The notes below the pieces were generated by a model, which was not told the DNA's origin, ran no database searches, and was given only the letters and a program-made list of their open reading frames with translations. From NCBI RefSeq assembly GCF_027942295.1, contig NZ_CP101416.1:2396001-2460000 (forward strand): a stretch of DNA of 64,000 bases, read 5' to 3'. Source of the stretch: Pseudanabaena sp. Chao 1811 (GTDB taxonomy: Bacteria > Cyanobacteriota > Cyanobacteriia > Pseudanabaenales > Pseudanabaenaceae). Both the position numbers and the translations under genes were made by a program. This document shows positions 1 to 7,788 of this stretch, piece by piece (within the stretch, counting starts at the first letter, position 1; each line of letters opens with the position of its first letter).

Positions 1-1200
1 GACACAACGAGCAAATATTTCCACACCAGTAGCTAAAGCGATTTCATCAAAGTTAAACCGAGGATGATGGTGCGGATAGGCTAAGCCCTTATCTGAATTG
101 GCAGAACCAAGGAAGAAATAGCAACCGGGGACAGCTTCTAAAAAGAAGGATACATCTTCTCCCCCCATTGTTTGACATTCGGGAACGATACCTTCGGGGG
201 TTTCAATTACCGTTTCAGCAACAGAGCGAACTAATTCTGCGATCGCATAATCATTAATTACCGCAGGATAGAGCTTGTGATATTGCAGCTCATATTTTGC
301 TCCGTGAGCTGCACATATCCCCGCGATTACCTCCTCCAATCGAACGGCTAAATTTGCACCCACTTCAGGATTGAAATAGCGCACTGTGCCACTGATTCTG
401 GCAGAATCAGCAATTACATTTACCGCCGAACCAGCATGAAACTCACCAATACTAATTACCGCCGATTCAAGGGGACTGACATTGCGGGAAACAATACTAT
501 GCAGGCTATTGACGACTTGAGCGGCAACTAAAATAGAATCAATTGTTTGTTGGGGAAGTGCACCATGTCCGCCACGTCCAATAATTTTACAATGGAAATA
601 TTCGGTAGCTGCCATCAATGCGCCACTCCGCACACCAACCGTCCCAAGAGGCAGATTATTCCACAGATGTAAACCAATCAAGGCATCAACCTTGGGATTC
701 TCTAATACTCCTGCCTCAATCATCGGTTTTGCGCCCCCAGGACCCTCCTCGGCGGGTTGGAAAATAACTTTTACCGTACCGCTAAAATCGGCACGATGTT
801 CCCAGAGATATTTGGCAATTCCCAAAGCGATCGCTGTATGTCCATCATGACCACAGGCGTGCATCATATTATCGATTTGAGAGCGGTAACTGATGATATT
901 TTCTTCCTGAATTGGCAAAGCATCCATATCAGCGCGGATGGCGAGGACTTTGCCATTTCCCTTTTTTTTGCCCGTAATCGTAGCAACGATCCCTGTTTGG
1001 GCGATGCCTGTTTGATGAGGTATGCCCCATGCCGTTAATTTTTCGGTGATCGCAGTTGATGTGCGTCGTTCTTGAAAGCCTAATTCGGGGAACCGATGAA
1101 AGTCTCTACGCCATTGGACGAGGCTGGGCTGCATTTCGAGGATATCTTTCCGAATCTGGAAATTGGTATGGGTAGGTGAGGTAGTAGTAGCAAAGGTCAT
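1..1200 (-). CDS. M20-family amidohydrolase (N-acyl-L-amino acid amidohydrolase type), C-terminus beyond window
   Basis: The frame is open from an ATG at 1200 to the left edge, giving 400 codons, so only the last few residues are missing. The family consists of metal-dependent cytosolic hydrolases that remove acyl groups from amino acids or related conjugates such as hippurate. Visible landmarks are WRRDFHRFPELGFQE near the N-terminus, the metal-binding HACGHDGHTA around residue 115, QPAEEGPGGA, the dimerisation-domain motif IIGRGGHGALPQ, and MGGEDVSFFLE followed by YPHHHPRFNFDE near the end. Nothing is missing from the catalytic core that can be seen. The substrate cannot be told from the sequence. 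It is divergent from the next gene, with about 220 bp between them. Confidence 0.93.
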   Translation of the reverse strand, partial: MTFATTTSPTHTNFQIRKDILEMQPSLVQWRRDFHRFPELGFQERRTSTAITEKLTAWGIPHQTGIAQTGIVATITGKKKGNGKVLAIRADMDALPIQEENIISYRSQIDNMMHACGHDGHTAIALGIAKYLWEHRADFSGTVKVIFQPAEEGPGGAKPMIEAGVLENPKVDALIGLHLWNNLPLGTVGVRSGALMAATEYFHCKIIGRGGHGALPQQTIDSILVAAQVVNSLHSIVSRNVSPLESAVISIGEFHAGSAVNVIADSARISGTVRYFNPEVGANLAVRLEEVIAGICAAHGAKYELQYHKLYPAVINDYAIAELVRSVAETVIETPEGIVPECQTMGGEDVSFFLEAVPGCYFFLGSANSDKGLAYPHHHPRFNFDEIALATGVEIFARCV

Positions 1201-1280
1201 GGGTTTATGCGGCTTAATGGCAATAGAGAGTTTACTATCTCCAATATAACAAGCTCTGCTTTATCAGGAGTTCAGCATAG

Positions 1281-1355
1281 TTAAAACCCAAAACCAGATC
1301 TTGCGCCGCCCGCGTTGCAGGTGGCACAAGATTCTAGGCTTAGCTACTTATCAAC
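1281..1355. repeat. Degenerate hairpin element in the divergent intergenic space
   Basis: An imperfect hairpin spans about 1300-1335, with arms ATCTTGCGCCGCC and GGTGGCACAAGAT that pair if G-U pairs are allowed. The trailing sequence TTAGCTACTTATC resembles the right flank of the cleaner repeat at 2565-2655, which suggests an older copy of the same family. The rest of 1201-1420 must hold the two divergent promoters, but I could not assign -10 or -35 boxes with confidence. Confidence 0.35.
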
Positions 1356-1420
1356 TTGGCTAGGACGGGCTTAGTTTTTGTTATAGTCATCTTGAAATTG
1401 CGATATGTATCAGGCGAGAC

Positions 1421-2542
1421 ATGGATCAGCACGAACAAACAAAACTAATGGCGATCGCCCAAAAATTCTCGCCACAGCAACAGATCTCGAGGGTCAGCCC
1501 TTTTGGTAGCGGTAATATTAATGATACTTTTCTAGTGACATTAGCCTTGAATGAGCAAGGGATAGAAACTCAGTCTTTTATTTTGCAGCGCGTAAATACC
1601 AATGTATTTCGGGAGCCACAACTGGTGATGCAGAATATGCGGATTTACTACGAACATGTACGCGATCGCCTCAAAGATGTCCCCCTAGATCGCCGATGGA
1701 TTGTTCCGCAAATATTATCCACACATCAAGGTGAAGACTATCATCGAACTGAGAGTGGTGAATTCTGGCGATCGCTGAGTTTTATCGCGGATTCACAATC
1801 CTTTGATGTGATGGAAAATCGGGAACAGGCGCAAGAAGTTGGCTATGCGTTAGGGACATTTCATCATTTGACTAGTGATTTATTGCCAGAGAAATTAGCC
1901 GATACTTTAGAAGGTTTTCATATTACACCACGTTATCTTTTACAGTACGAGGAAGTACTTGCAAAGAGTAATATTTCTAAGTCTCCTGAAGTTGATTATT
2001 GTTTAAAAATTGTGAGTGATCGCAAGGGTTTAGCCTATATTTTAGAAGATGCTAAAGCTTTAGGGAAACTACCATTGCGAACAATGCACGGTGATCCGAA
2101 AGTAAATAATATTCTCTTTGATAAGCAAACTAATTTAGCAGTGAGTGTGGTCGATCTTGACACGATTAAATCAGGATTAGTCCATTATGACCTTGGCGAT
2201 TGTCTACGCTCTGGCTGTAATCCTGCGGGGGAAGAGATTGAGAACTGGGAAGGTATAGAGTTTAATACAGAACTTTGTGAAGCAATTTTGCAGGGCTATC
2301 TCTCAACAGCACGATCATTTCTGACGGAATATGATTATGACTATATTTACGATGCTATTCGGGTAATTACCTTTGAGTTGGGATTGCGATTTTTTACAGA
2401 TTATTTAGCAGGAAATGTCTATTTTCATGTCAAGTATCCTGAACATAATTTGTTGCGATCGCTAGTACAGTTTCGCTTATTGGAGAGTATCGAGGCTCAA
2501 GAGACAGTGATAAAACAAATAATTATTGAGGCAAGCAAGTAG
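1421..2542 (+). CDS. Aminoglycoside phosphotransferase/choline-kinase-fold small-molecule kinase (NahK-like)
   Basis: This is a 373-residue cytosolic kinase of the APH fold. The N-terminal GSGNINDTFLV stretch is a glycine-rich nucleotide loop, FILQRVN supplies the likely ATP-contacting segment, MHGDPKVNNILFD (about residue 222) is the Brenner-type catalytic loop, and VVDLDTIKSG is the metal-binding segment. The arrangement recalls N-acetylhexosamine 1-kinases, previously often mis-annotated as mucin desulfatases. A sugar or amino-sugar substrate is therefore an inference. It stands alone, with a strong palindrome 50 bp downstream. Drug resistance should not be inferred from the family name. 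Confidence 0.8.
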   Translation: MDQHEQTKLMAIAQKFSPQQQISRVSPFGSGNINDTFLVTLALNEQGIETQSFILQRVNTNVFREPQLVMQNMRIYYEHVRDRLKDVPLDRRWIVPQILSTHQGEDYHRTESGEFWRSLSFIADSQSFDVMENREQAQEVGYALGTFHHLTSDLLPEKLADTLEGFHITPRYLLQYEEVLAKSNISKSPEVDYCLKIVSDRKGLAYILEDAKALGKLPLRTMHGDPKVNNILFDKQTNLAVSVVDLDTIKSGLVHYDLGDCLRSGCNPAGEEIENWEGIEFNTELCEAILQGYLSTARSFLTEYDYDYIYDAIRVITFELGLRFFTDYLAGNVYFHVKYPEHNLLRSLVQFRLLESIEAQETVIKQIIIEASK

Positions 2543-2564
2543 AATTAGATTTACCACTTCTACT

Positions 2565-2655
2565 AAGTAGCTAGGTATAAGTAAACTAAAACTCTAGGTT
2601 CTGCCCGCATAGCGGGCAGAACCTAGGATTTAATTCTGAGCTACTTATCTTGCTG
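2565..2655. repeat. Nested palindromic element with 15-bp core hairpin
   Basis: The core 2594-2626 is a perfect 15-bp stem (CTAGGTTCTGCCCGC and its complement) with the 3-nt loop ATA. It is enclosed by a weaker outer repeat, AAGTAGCT near 2565 and AGCTACTT near 2639. It lies between two same-strand genes and could end transcription of the phosphotransferase gene, although there is no T-run directly after the stem. The nested form is that of a dispersed palindromic repeat. Confidence 0.6.
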
Positions 2656-2692
2656 TTGTAGTAAGATGTAATCAGCGAATGGAATTATATTC

Positions 2693-3274
2693 ATGGTTCA
2701 AGCTGCTCAGCCACAAGTTAAGTATCTCTCCTTCGAGGATTACTATGCCTATGATGATGGCACTAAAAATCGTTATGAACTAGTGGATGGAGAATTAGTT
2801 TTAATGCCGCCAGAATCAATCTTTAACTCTGATGTATCGATGCGGCTATTATTTGAATTGGGTAAATTTATTCCATTTCATTTGCTAAAATACAAAGAAA
2901 TTATGATCGAAGTAAATGGACGGAGAGCTAAGGTAAGAATTCCTGATTTGTTGATTTTGGGAGAAGAATGTCGGGCGGCGCTAGAAACCACTACAAGAGG
3001 AACAATTGTTTTCGATATGCCACCACCACTGGTGGCGATTGAGGTAGTATCGGCGGGGAGTGAAAATGAATCGCGAGACTATCGCTTCAAACGTTCTGAG
3101 TATGCAGCAAGGGGAATTGCAGAATATTGGATTGTCGATCCGATACGGAGCAAAATCACGGTGTTATCTTTGGTGGAAGGATTTTATGAAGAAGCGATCT
3201 ATACAGGCGATGATTTGATTAAGAGTGAAGTAGTTCCAGAAATAAAAATTAAAGTAAGCGATATTCTTTCCTAA
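2693..3274 (+). CDS. Uma2-family (DUF820) restriction-endonuclease-fold protein
   Basis: This 193-residue protein has the usual Uma2 plan. It opens with YLSFEDYYAYDDGTKNRYELVDGELVLMPPES, carries VRIPDLLIL in the middle, and has PPLVAIEVVSAGSENESRDYRFKRSEYAARGIAEYWIVDP. The D of PDLLIL and the E-V of IEVVS form the PD-(D/E)xK-like centre, and the K in FKRSEYA follows. The family is greatly expanded in cyanobacteria and its biological role is unsettled. The next gene starts 5 bp after the stop, so the two are very likely co-transcribed. Confidence 0.88.
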   Translation: MVQAAQPQVKYLSFEDYYAYDDGTKNRYELVDGELVLMPPESIFNSDVSMRLLFELGKFIPFHLLKYKEIMIEVNGRRAKVRIPDLLILGEECRAALETTTRGTIVFDMPPPLVAIEVVSAGSENESRDYRFKRSEYAARGIAEYWIVDPIRSKITVLSLVEGFYEEAIYTGDDLIKSEVVPEIKIKVSDILS

Positions 3275-3279
3275 AAACG

Positions 3280-3909
3280 ATGGAATCACCAAAGCAAATT
3301 CTCGAATTTCTTGATCGCCGCTTTAATGCGATTGAAATGCCTTGCTTAGGAAATATGAATATTGATTATGTTTCCTCAAGGTTGTTAGCATTTCGTGATG
3401 ATTCGCGTTGGTTGATTTTGTTTAACTCGATTACTTGGTGTCCTGCGGGACAGGGTTTAACGACTATCGTGGAATGTGTGGGTAATTGCGTTCAGGGTAG
3501 ACAAGGATTTGATAGCGATCGCACTTTTATTACTGGCAAAATTCAATATGATGAATTGCTAGAGCTTTACAATGTGCAGGTTCGCGATCAACTTATTGCC
3601 ATCAATGATCTAGATATTATTGCTCATCCTGATCTGTATGTAGATCGCGAGTTGGATATTGCGATCGCCTTATTAGAAAAATACCGTGAAGACTTACTGG
3701 CTTGTAGGGATGAATATGGAAAATTTATTCCTGAAGGAATGACTGAAGTTTTGTGTTTAGATGAGTGGCAGCATCCGAATTGGGACTGTCTACCAAGTCA
3801 AACTGAAAGTTTTCCAATGATTGCAGAAGTTCTATTTACAGGCAATTCTAATTTGTATAAGAAGCCACAAAACCCTAATACCGATTGGGCTTTATGGTTC
3901 CCTAAGTAA
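3280..3909 (+). CDS. Conserved hypothetical protein, possibly DUF7003-like
   Basis: This is a 209-residue soluble protein without signal or membrane segments. The part from about residue 20 to 75 (NIDYVSSRLLAFRDDSRWLILFN and VECVGNC) reminds me of DUF7003-type proteins, recalled from memory only. The remainder is acidic and rich in aromatic residues. It begins 5 bp after the Uma2 gene, so translation is probably coupled. Nothing catalytic can be recognised. It may simply be a passenger in the Uma2 transcript. Confidence 0.6.
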   Translation: MESPKQILEFLDRRFNAIEMPCLGNMNIDYVSSRLLAFRDDSRWLILFNSITWCPAGQGLTTIVECVGNCVQGRQGFDSDRTFITGKIQYDELLELYNVQVRDQLIAINDLDIIAHPDLYVDRELDIAIALLEKYREDLLACRDEYGKFIPEGMTEVLCLDEWQHPNWDCLPSQTESFPMIAEVLFTGNSNLYKKPQNPNTDWALWFPK

Positions 3910-4004
3910 TTTATAGTCAATTTAAATAGGGAGCAAAGGGAAAGGGAAGAAAATGCCATACAGTATAGAATTACGTCCCTTAATATGAAGTGCTAGCCGT
4001 GATT

Positions 4005-4116
4005 AACGTGAGTTCGATAACGCCATTTGCGCGGCGCTTTGCGCCGCGCAAATGGCGGAAAATGGTAAAAATCGCTTAGCGATTTTTACCATTTTCCGCC
4101 TTCGTCGAACTGACGT
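4005..4116 (+). repeat. Three-way-junction repeat element, copy 1
   Basis: The outer ends AACGTGAGTTCGAT and TCGAACTGACGT are near-complementary. Between them sit two long hairpins: 4022-4056, with a 16-bp stem around a TTT loop, and 4056-4098, with arms GGAAAATGGTAAAAATCGC and complement. A nearly identical 112-bp copy lies at 63692-63803, with six differences by eye, in the same orientation. A copy with the same ends but other inner hairpins lies at 11696-11846. No ORF fits inside, so this is a dispersed non-coding repeat. Confidence 0.85.
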
Positions 4117-4171
4117 GAGATTAAGTTCGATAGGTCATACTGACATTGTTAATAGAGTTTCTTTAATGAGA

Positions 4172-4693
4172 TTAGTTGATGATCTTGCCGAGAATAATTA
4201 AACTTTGTTCTCTACCATCTAATTCAGCAATTTGTGGTAAAAAGCCCCATTCCTCAAATCCAAAGCTCGTAAACAATTGCAAACTAGCGGGATTATGGGC
4301 AAAGATAAAGCCTACGAGTTTAGAGATATTTAGCTTGGGGCAGTTGGCGATCGCATGATCTAGCAATTTTTTGCCAATTCCTTTGCCTTGATAGTTAGGA
4401 GCTATATAAATACTGACTTCGGCGGTTTTGTGATAAGCAGGACGACCATAAAACATTTGCAAGCTGAGCCAGCCAATGATTTGTTCATTTTGATCGCTTT
4501 GAATATCGTGGCTACCAATAGTCATTACCCAGACGGGATAGCGATCGCCATGCGATCGAAACCAAGATCGGCGACTCTCAACGGAAATTGGTTCAAGGTC
4601 GGCAGTCGCAAGACGAGTGGGAATCGCCGCATTATAAATCTCAATAATTGCTGGTAAATCCGTCTCCACTGCCAACCGAATTTGCATATTCAC
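4172..4693 (-). CDS. GNAT-family N-acetyltransferase (phosphinothricin-acetyltransferase-like subgroup)
   Basis: This 173-residue cytosolic acetyl-CoA-dependent acyltransferase starts MNMQIRLAVETDLPAIIEIYNAAI. Motif A for acetyl-CoA binding is YQGKGIGKKLLDHAI at about residues 101-115, preceded by the strand AEVSIYIAP. LVGFIFAHNPASLQLFTSFGFEEWG is the usual motif B region. The pattern is that of the PAT/Bar branch, which acetylates small amines or amino-acid analogues, but the true substrate cannot be deduced. The gene is convergent with repeat copy 1 and is a single transcription unit. Confidence 0.88.
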   Translation of the reverse strand: MNMQIRLAVETDLPAIIEIYNAAIPTRLATADLEPISVESRRSWFRSHGDRYPVWVMTIGSHDIQSDQNEQIIGWLSLQMFYGRPAYHKTAEVSIYIAPNYQGKGIGKKLLDHAIANCPKLNISKLVGFIFAHNPASLQLFTSFGFEEWGFLPQIAELDGREQSLIILGKIIN

Positions 4694-4731
4694 TACTCCT
4701 GAATTGGGTGTTTTTTAACTTTTTAACTGAT

Positions 4732-4850
4732 GTTACGTGGAAGATGGTAAAGCCCTCACCCCTAGTCCCTCTCCCGCAGGAGAGGGGAATAAGAAAATAT
4801 GGGCTTTGCTCTGCGGGAGAAGGGGTTGGGGGATGAGGGCTTTACGTAAC
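4732..4850. repeat. Long imperfect palindrome of the CCCTCTCCCGCAGGAGAGGGG type
   Basis: The outer arms are GTTACGT at 4732 and ACGTAAC at 4844. Inside, TAAAGCCCTCACCCC pairs with GGGGGATGAGGGCTTTA, and a central hairpin CCCTCTCC..GGAGAGGG spans about 4766-4787. C/G-rich repeats of this wording are common between cyanobacterial genes. It fills most of the divergent space between the acetyltransferase and the DUF2993 gene. Confidence 0.65.
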
Positions 4851-4978
4851 GTCTCTGTGCTACGAAAACTTTAAAAACTTTATTTTACTGCGAGTCCCTT
4901 ACAGCACTTTACTATTTACCAAAACACTACGCCCCTTGCAACTTGCGATATGATTACAGAGATACTCATCGGCATATT

Positions 4979-5776
4979 ATGGAATTATTTGCTGGTTTAC
5001 TCACAACAGTTCTAGGTATTGCAGGCGCTCCTGGCATTGCGATCGATCGTGTTGCAACGGATTTTTTGCGGAGTCAAATTGTACGGGCAGATGTTTTAGA
5101 AGTACGTGTTGACAATGCTCCTAACTATCAGGTCTTATTGGGTAATGTCGATCGCGTTCGGGTAGCTGGTCGGGGAGTATACATTCTAGAATTCCTCCGC
5201 ATTGATCAGATCGATCTAGAAACCGATCCGATTAGCATTGACCCTAACAGTGTGCAATCAGGGAAGGTTGTTTTACGTCGTCCCTTACAAGCGGCTGTGC
5301 GCGTAGTGATGCGTTCTGAAGATATCAATACCGCCCTGCGATCGCCTAAAGTCCAATCTTCCTTTAAAAGTCTTAGTATCGATATCACAGGTACAAACAA
5401 AAATCCTGAAATTTTGGACTTGTTAAATCCTGAAGTAACTTTTTTGGAGGGCGATCGCGTTCGTTTAGCAGCAACTCTACAGGCCCAACCGACAGCCGCT
5501 AAACCGAAGCCCTCAGCACTCAATGTATCCATCAATGCTGAACTCAAAACCATTGGCGGTACTAGATTGCAAATCGTTAATCCTAAAATCGAACTAGAGG
5601 GAACTCCCGTACCTGAAAAGATTGCTCATGCCTTTGCAAAGGGCTTGAATAGCGTCCTCGATCTGCGTCAGTTGGAAAGTAAGGGTATCACGGCAAGAGT
5701 TCTCAAATTGGAAGTTACAGAGGGGAAAATGCAGGTGATTGGCTTTGCCAAAATGGATACGATTCCAAATCAATAG
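4979..5776 (+). CDS. DUF2993 (LmeA-type) phospholipid-binding domain protein
   Basis: I prefer the ATG at 4979 (MELFAGLLTTVLG) over an upstream TTG at 4943, because cyanobacterial members begin like this with a short hydrophobic N-terminus. The protein is then 265 residues. Diagnostic stretches are FLRSQIVRADVLEVRVDNAPNYQVLLGNVDRVRVAGRGVYILEFLRIDQIDLETDPI, typical of DUF2993. Actinobacterial LmeA binds phospholipids in the envelope, so an envelope lipid role is a family-based inference. A clear terminator follows at 5787. Confidence 0.85.
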   Translation: MELFAGLLTTVLGIAGAPGIAIDRVATDFLRSQIVRADVLEVRVDNAPNYQVLLGNVDRVRVAGRGVYILEFLRIDQIDLETDPISIDPNSVQSGKVVLRRPLQAAVRVVMRSEDINTALRSPKVQSSFKSLSIDITGTNKNPEILDLLNPEVTFLEGDRVRLAATLQAQPTAAKPKPSALNVSINAELKTIGGTRLQIVNPKIELEGTPVPEKIAHAFAKGLNSVLDLRQLESKGITARVLKLEVTEGKMQVIGFAKMDTIPNQ

Positions 5777-5786
5777 ATCCAATCCT

Positions 5787-5810
5787 AAAAATGGCTATGC
5801 CATTTTTTTT
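5787..5810 (+). terminator. Rho-independent terminator of the DUF2993 gene
   Basis: A 9-bp stem AAAAATGGC / GCCATTTTT with the loop TAT is followed by further T residues. It starts 11 bp after the stop codon. Confidence 0.75.
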
Positions 5811-5833
5811 GATATATCTGTCTAGACATATTT

Positions 5834-7750
5834 ATGAGCCAATGCCTCAACCCTAATTGCAATTACCAAAATTCAGAGCAATCGCCAAGATTGAACTTCT
5901 GTCAACAATGTGGCTCTAATCTCAAAATAGGCGATCGCTATCGGGCGTTGCGAATCCTCGGACAAGGTGGATTTGGTAGAACCTTTATTGGTATTGATGA
6001 GGCACTCCCTTCCTGTCCTACTTGCGTAATTAAGCAGTTTTTTCCTGCGGATCTTGATAGTGCGGTTAAGGCAGCAGAACTGTTTCATCAAGAGGCAATT
6101 CGTTTAGATGATCTGGGTAAGCATCCGCAAATACCAACACTGTTTGCCCATTTGGAGAATGACGGTAGGCAATATTTAATTCAAGAATTTATCGATGGAC
6201 AGGATTTATTAAAGGAGTTACAGGATCAGGGAGCTTTTAGTGAAGCCAAAATTCGGATGTTGCTGACGGATTTATTGCCAATTCTGCAATTTATTCATGA
6301 GCGCAATGTGATCCATCGTGACATCAAACCCGAAAATATTATCCGTCGCCGATTTCCTAGTAACTCTGGCTCGGTAGCGGCAGGAAGTCACGTATTAGTT
6401 GATTTTGGTGCAGCCAAGTATGTTTCCTCGGCTGCCATGATGCAAACAGGTACAAGAATTGGTAGCGCCGTTTATGTTTCTCCAGAGCAAGTGCGCGGGA
6501 AGGCGATCTTTGCTAGTGATATCTATAGTCTGGGTGTGACCTGTATTCATCTGCTGACCAATGTTTCGCCCTTTGATTTGATGGATATGGATGGGAATTG
6601 GATCTGGCGTGATTTTTTAGGAGAAAATTCCGTGAACCCCGTTTTAGGGGAAATTCTCGATCGCATGATTTTATCGGCTCCTAGTCAACGCTATCAGACG
6701 GCTCAAGCGGTTTTAAATGATCTAAAAAATGTGAACTCGCCTAGCCACCAAGCCTATGTGCCGCGATTTGCGAGACAGAATAATCAAAGAGCGATCGCGA
6801 AAACTAAGATCACACCAGTTACTGCACCGAAGCCCCTCATTCCTGCGATCGCCCCACAGCTATCACAATTTTCCTTTGAGACCGCAACAGTGATGGTCAA
6901 TCCTACTAAGAACCAAGTTGGTAATCTGGTTAAGCATCTTGGTATGGCGAAACTTTATTCAGCACAATTGCAGATTATTACCAAACAAAAAATTGGATAT
7001 TCCTATTTTGAAACCTTAGGAAATATCCAAGGTAAACCAATTGGTTTAGAAATGGTATTGATTCCCGCAGGCAAATTTCAAATTGGTTCACCAGCTAGTG
7101 AGGCTGAACATACCGCAGAAGAAAGCCCAAGACATGTGATTAATATTCCATCTTTCTTTATGTCGCGCTTTCAAATTACGCAAAGGCAATGGAAAGTATT
7201 AATGGATAATAATCCTGCGATTTTTATTGGGAATGTTGATCGTCCTGTAGAAAGTGTGTCATGGGATGACGTGCAGAGCTTTTGCCAAAAACTAGTTGAG
7301 CATACAGGTAAACCCTATCGTCTGCCTAGTGAATCGGAATGGGAATATGCCTGTCGTGCAGGAACAATTACCCCTTTTTGTTTTGGTGAGACGATCACAG
7401 CCAATCTCGCTACTTACAATGGCGCTATTCCCTACCAATATGCTCCTCAAGGAATTACTAATTCCACGACTACGGAAGTCGGTAGCTATCCTGCAAATGC
7501 CTTCGGGCTTCATGATATGCACGGCAATGTTTGGGAATGGTGTGAGGATACTTGGCACGATGACTATGATCTGCTGCCCAAGGATGGTACGGCATGGACA
7601 CAGGGCGGCGATCGCAGTTGTCGGGTAGTACGTGGTGGTTCATGGCGCGATCCTGCCTATTATTGTCGCTCTGCTAAACGTTATCGCAATGTCGCAAATC
7701 AAGGCGATCGCACTACAGGTTTTCGGCTTGCAGTTACGCTCAAGCCCTAA
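5834..7750 (+). CDS. Ser/Thr protein kinase fused to a formylglycine-generating-enzyme (FGE-sulfatase) domain
   Basis: The 638-residue protein has three parts. Residues 1-30 form a small zinc ribbon (CLNPNC...FCQQCG). Residues 36-300 are a Hanks-type kinase with GQGGFGRTF, the ATP-anchoring VIKQFF lysine, HRDIKPENII, DFGAAKY and SPEQVRG. Residues 400-638 are an FGE/SUMF1-like C-lectin-fold domain (GKFQIGSP, PSESEWEYACRAGT, HGNVWEWCED, VVRGGSW, TTGFRLA). Kinase-FGE fusions are known in cyanobacteria. The FGE part is probably a binding or sensing module, since true sulfatase maturation needs specific cysteines that I cannot confirm. It ends in a 20-bp palindrome shared with the convergent neighbour. 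Confidence 0.9.
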   Translation: MSQCLNPNCNYQNSEQSPRLNFCQQCGSNLKIGDRYRALRILGQGGFGRTFIGIDEALPSCPTCVIKQFFPADLDSAVKAAELFHQEAIRLDDLGKHPQIPTLFAHLENDGRQYLIQEFIDGQDLLKELQDQGAFSEAKIRMLLTDLLPILQFIHERNVIHRDIKPENIIRRRFPSNSGSVAAGSHVLVDFGAAKYVSSAAMMQTGTRIGSAVYVSPEQVRGKAIFASDIYSLGVTCIHLLTNVSPFDLMDMDGNWIWRDFLGENSVNPVLGEILDRMILSAPSQRYQTAQAVLNDLKNVNSPSHQAYVPRFARQNNQRAIAKTKITPVTAPKPLIPAIAPQLSQFSFETATVMVNPTKNQVGNLVKHLGMAKLYSAQLQIITKQKIGYSYFETLGNIQGKPIGLEMVLIPAGKFQIGSPASEAEHTAEESPRHVINIPSFFMSRFQITQRQWKVLMDNNPAIFIGNVDRPVESVSWDDVQSFCQKLVEHTGKPYRLPSESEWEYACRAGTITPFCFGETITANLATYNGAIPYQYAPQGITNSTTTEVGSYPANAFGLHDMHGNVWEWCEDTWHDDYDLLPKDGTAWTQGGDRSCRVVRGGSWRDPAYYCRSAKRYRNVANQGDRTTGFRLAVTLKP

Positions 7751-7788
7751 TGTTGTAACGCCCGCGTAGCGGGCGTTACAACATTAGG
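7746..7788. terminator. Bidirectional 20-bp palindrome between convergent genes
   Basis: A perfect 20-bp stem (left arm 7746-7765, right arm 7769-7788) with the loop GTA includes the stop codons of both convergent genes. It can serve as a terminator in either direction, although it lacks the usual T-tract. Its style matches the palindromic repeats elsewhere in the window. Confidence 0.6.

Noticed and set aside
757-1038. 93-codon plus-strand frame
   Set aside because: It is antisense to the M20 amidohydrolase, whose conserved motifs lie in the other strand.
7600-7750. FGE domain end as variable region of a diversity-generating retroelement
   Set aside because: No reverse transcriptase or template repeat is in the window and the region is not unusually rich in AAC codons.
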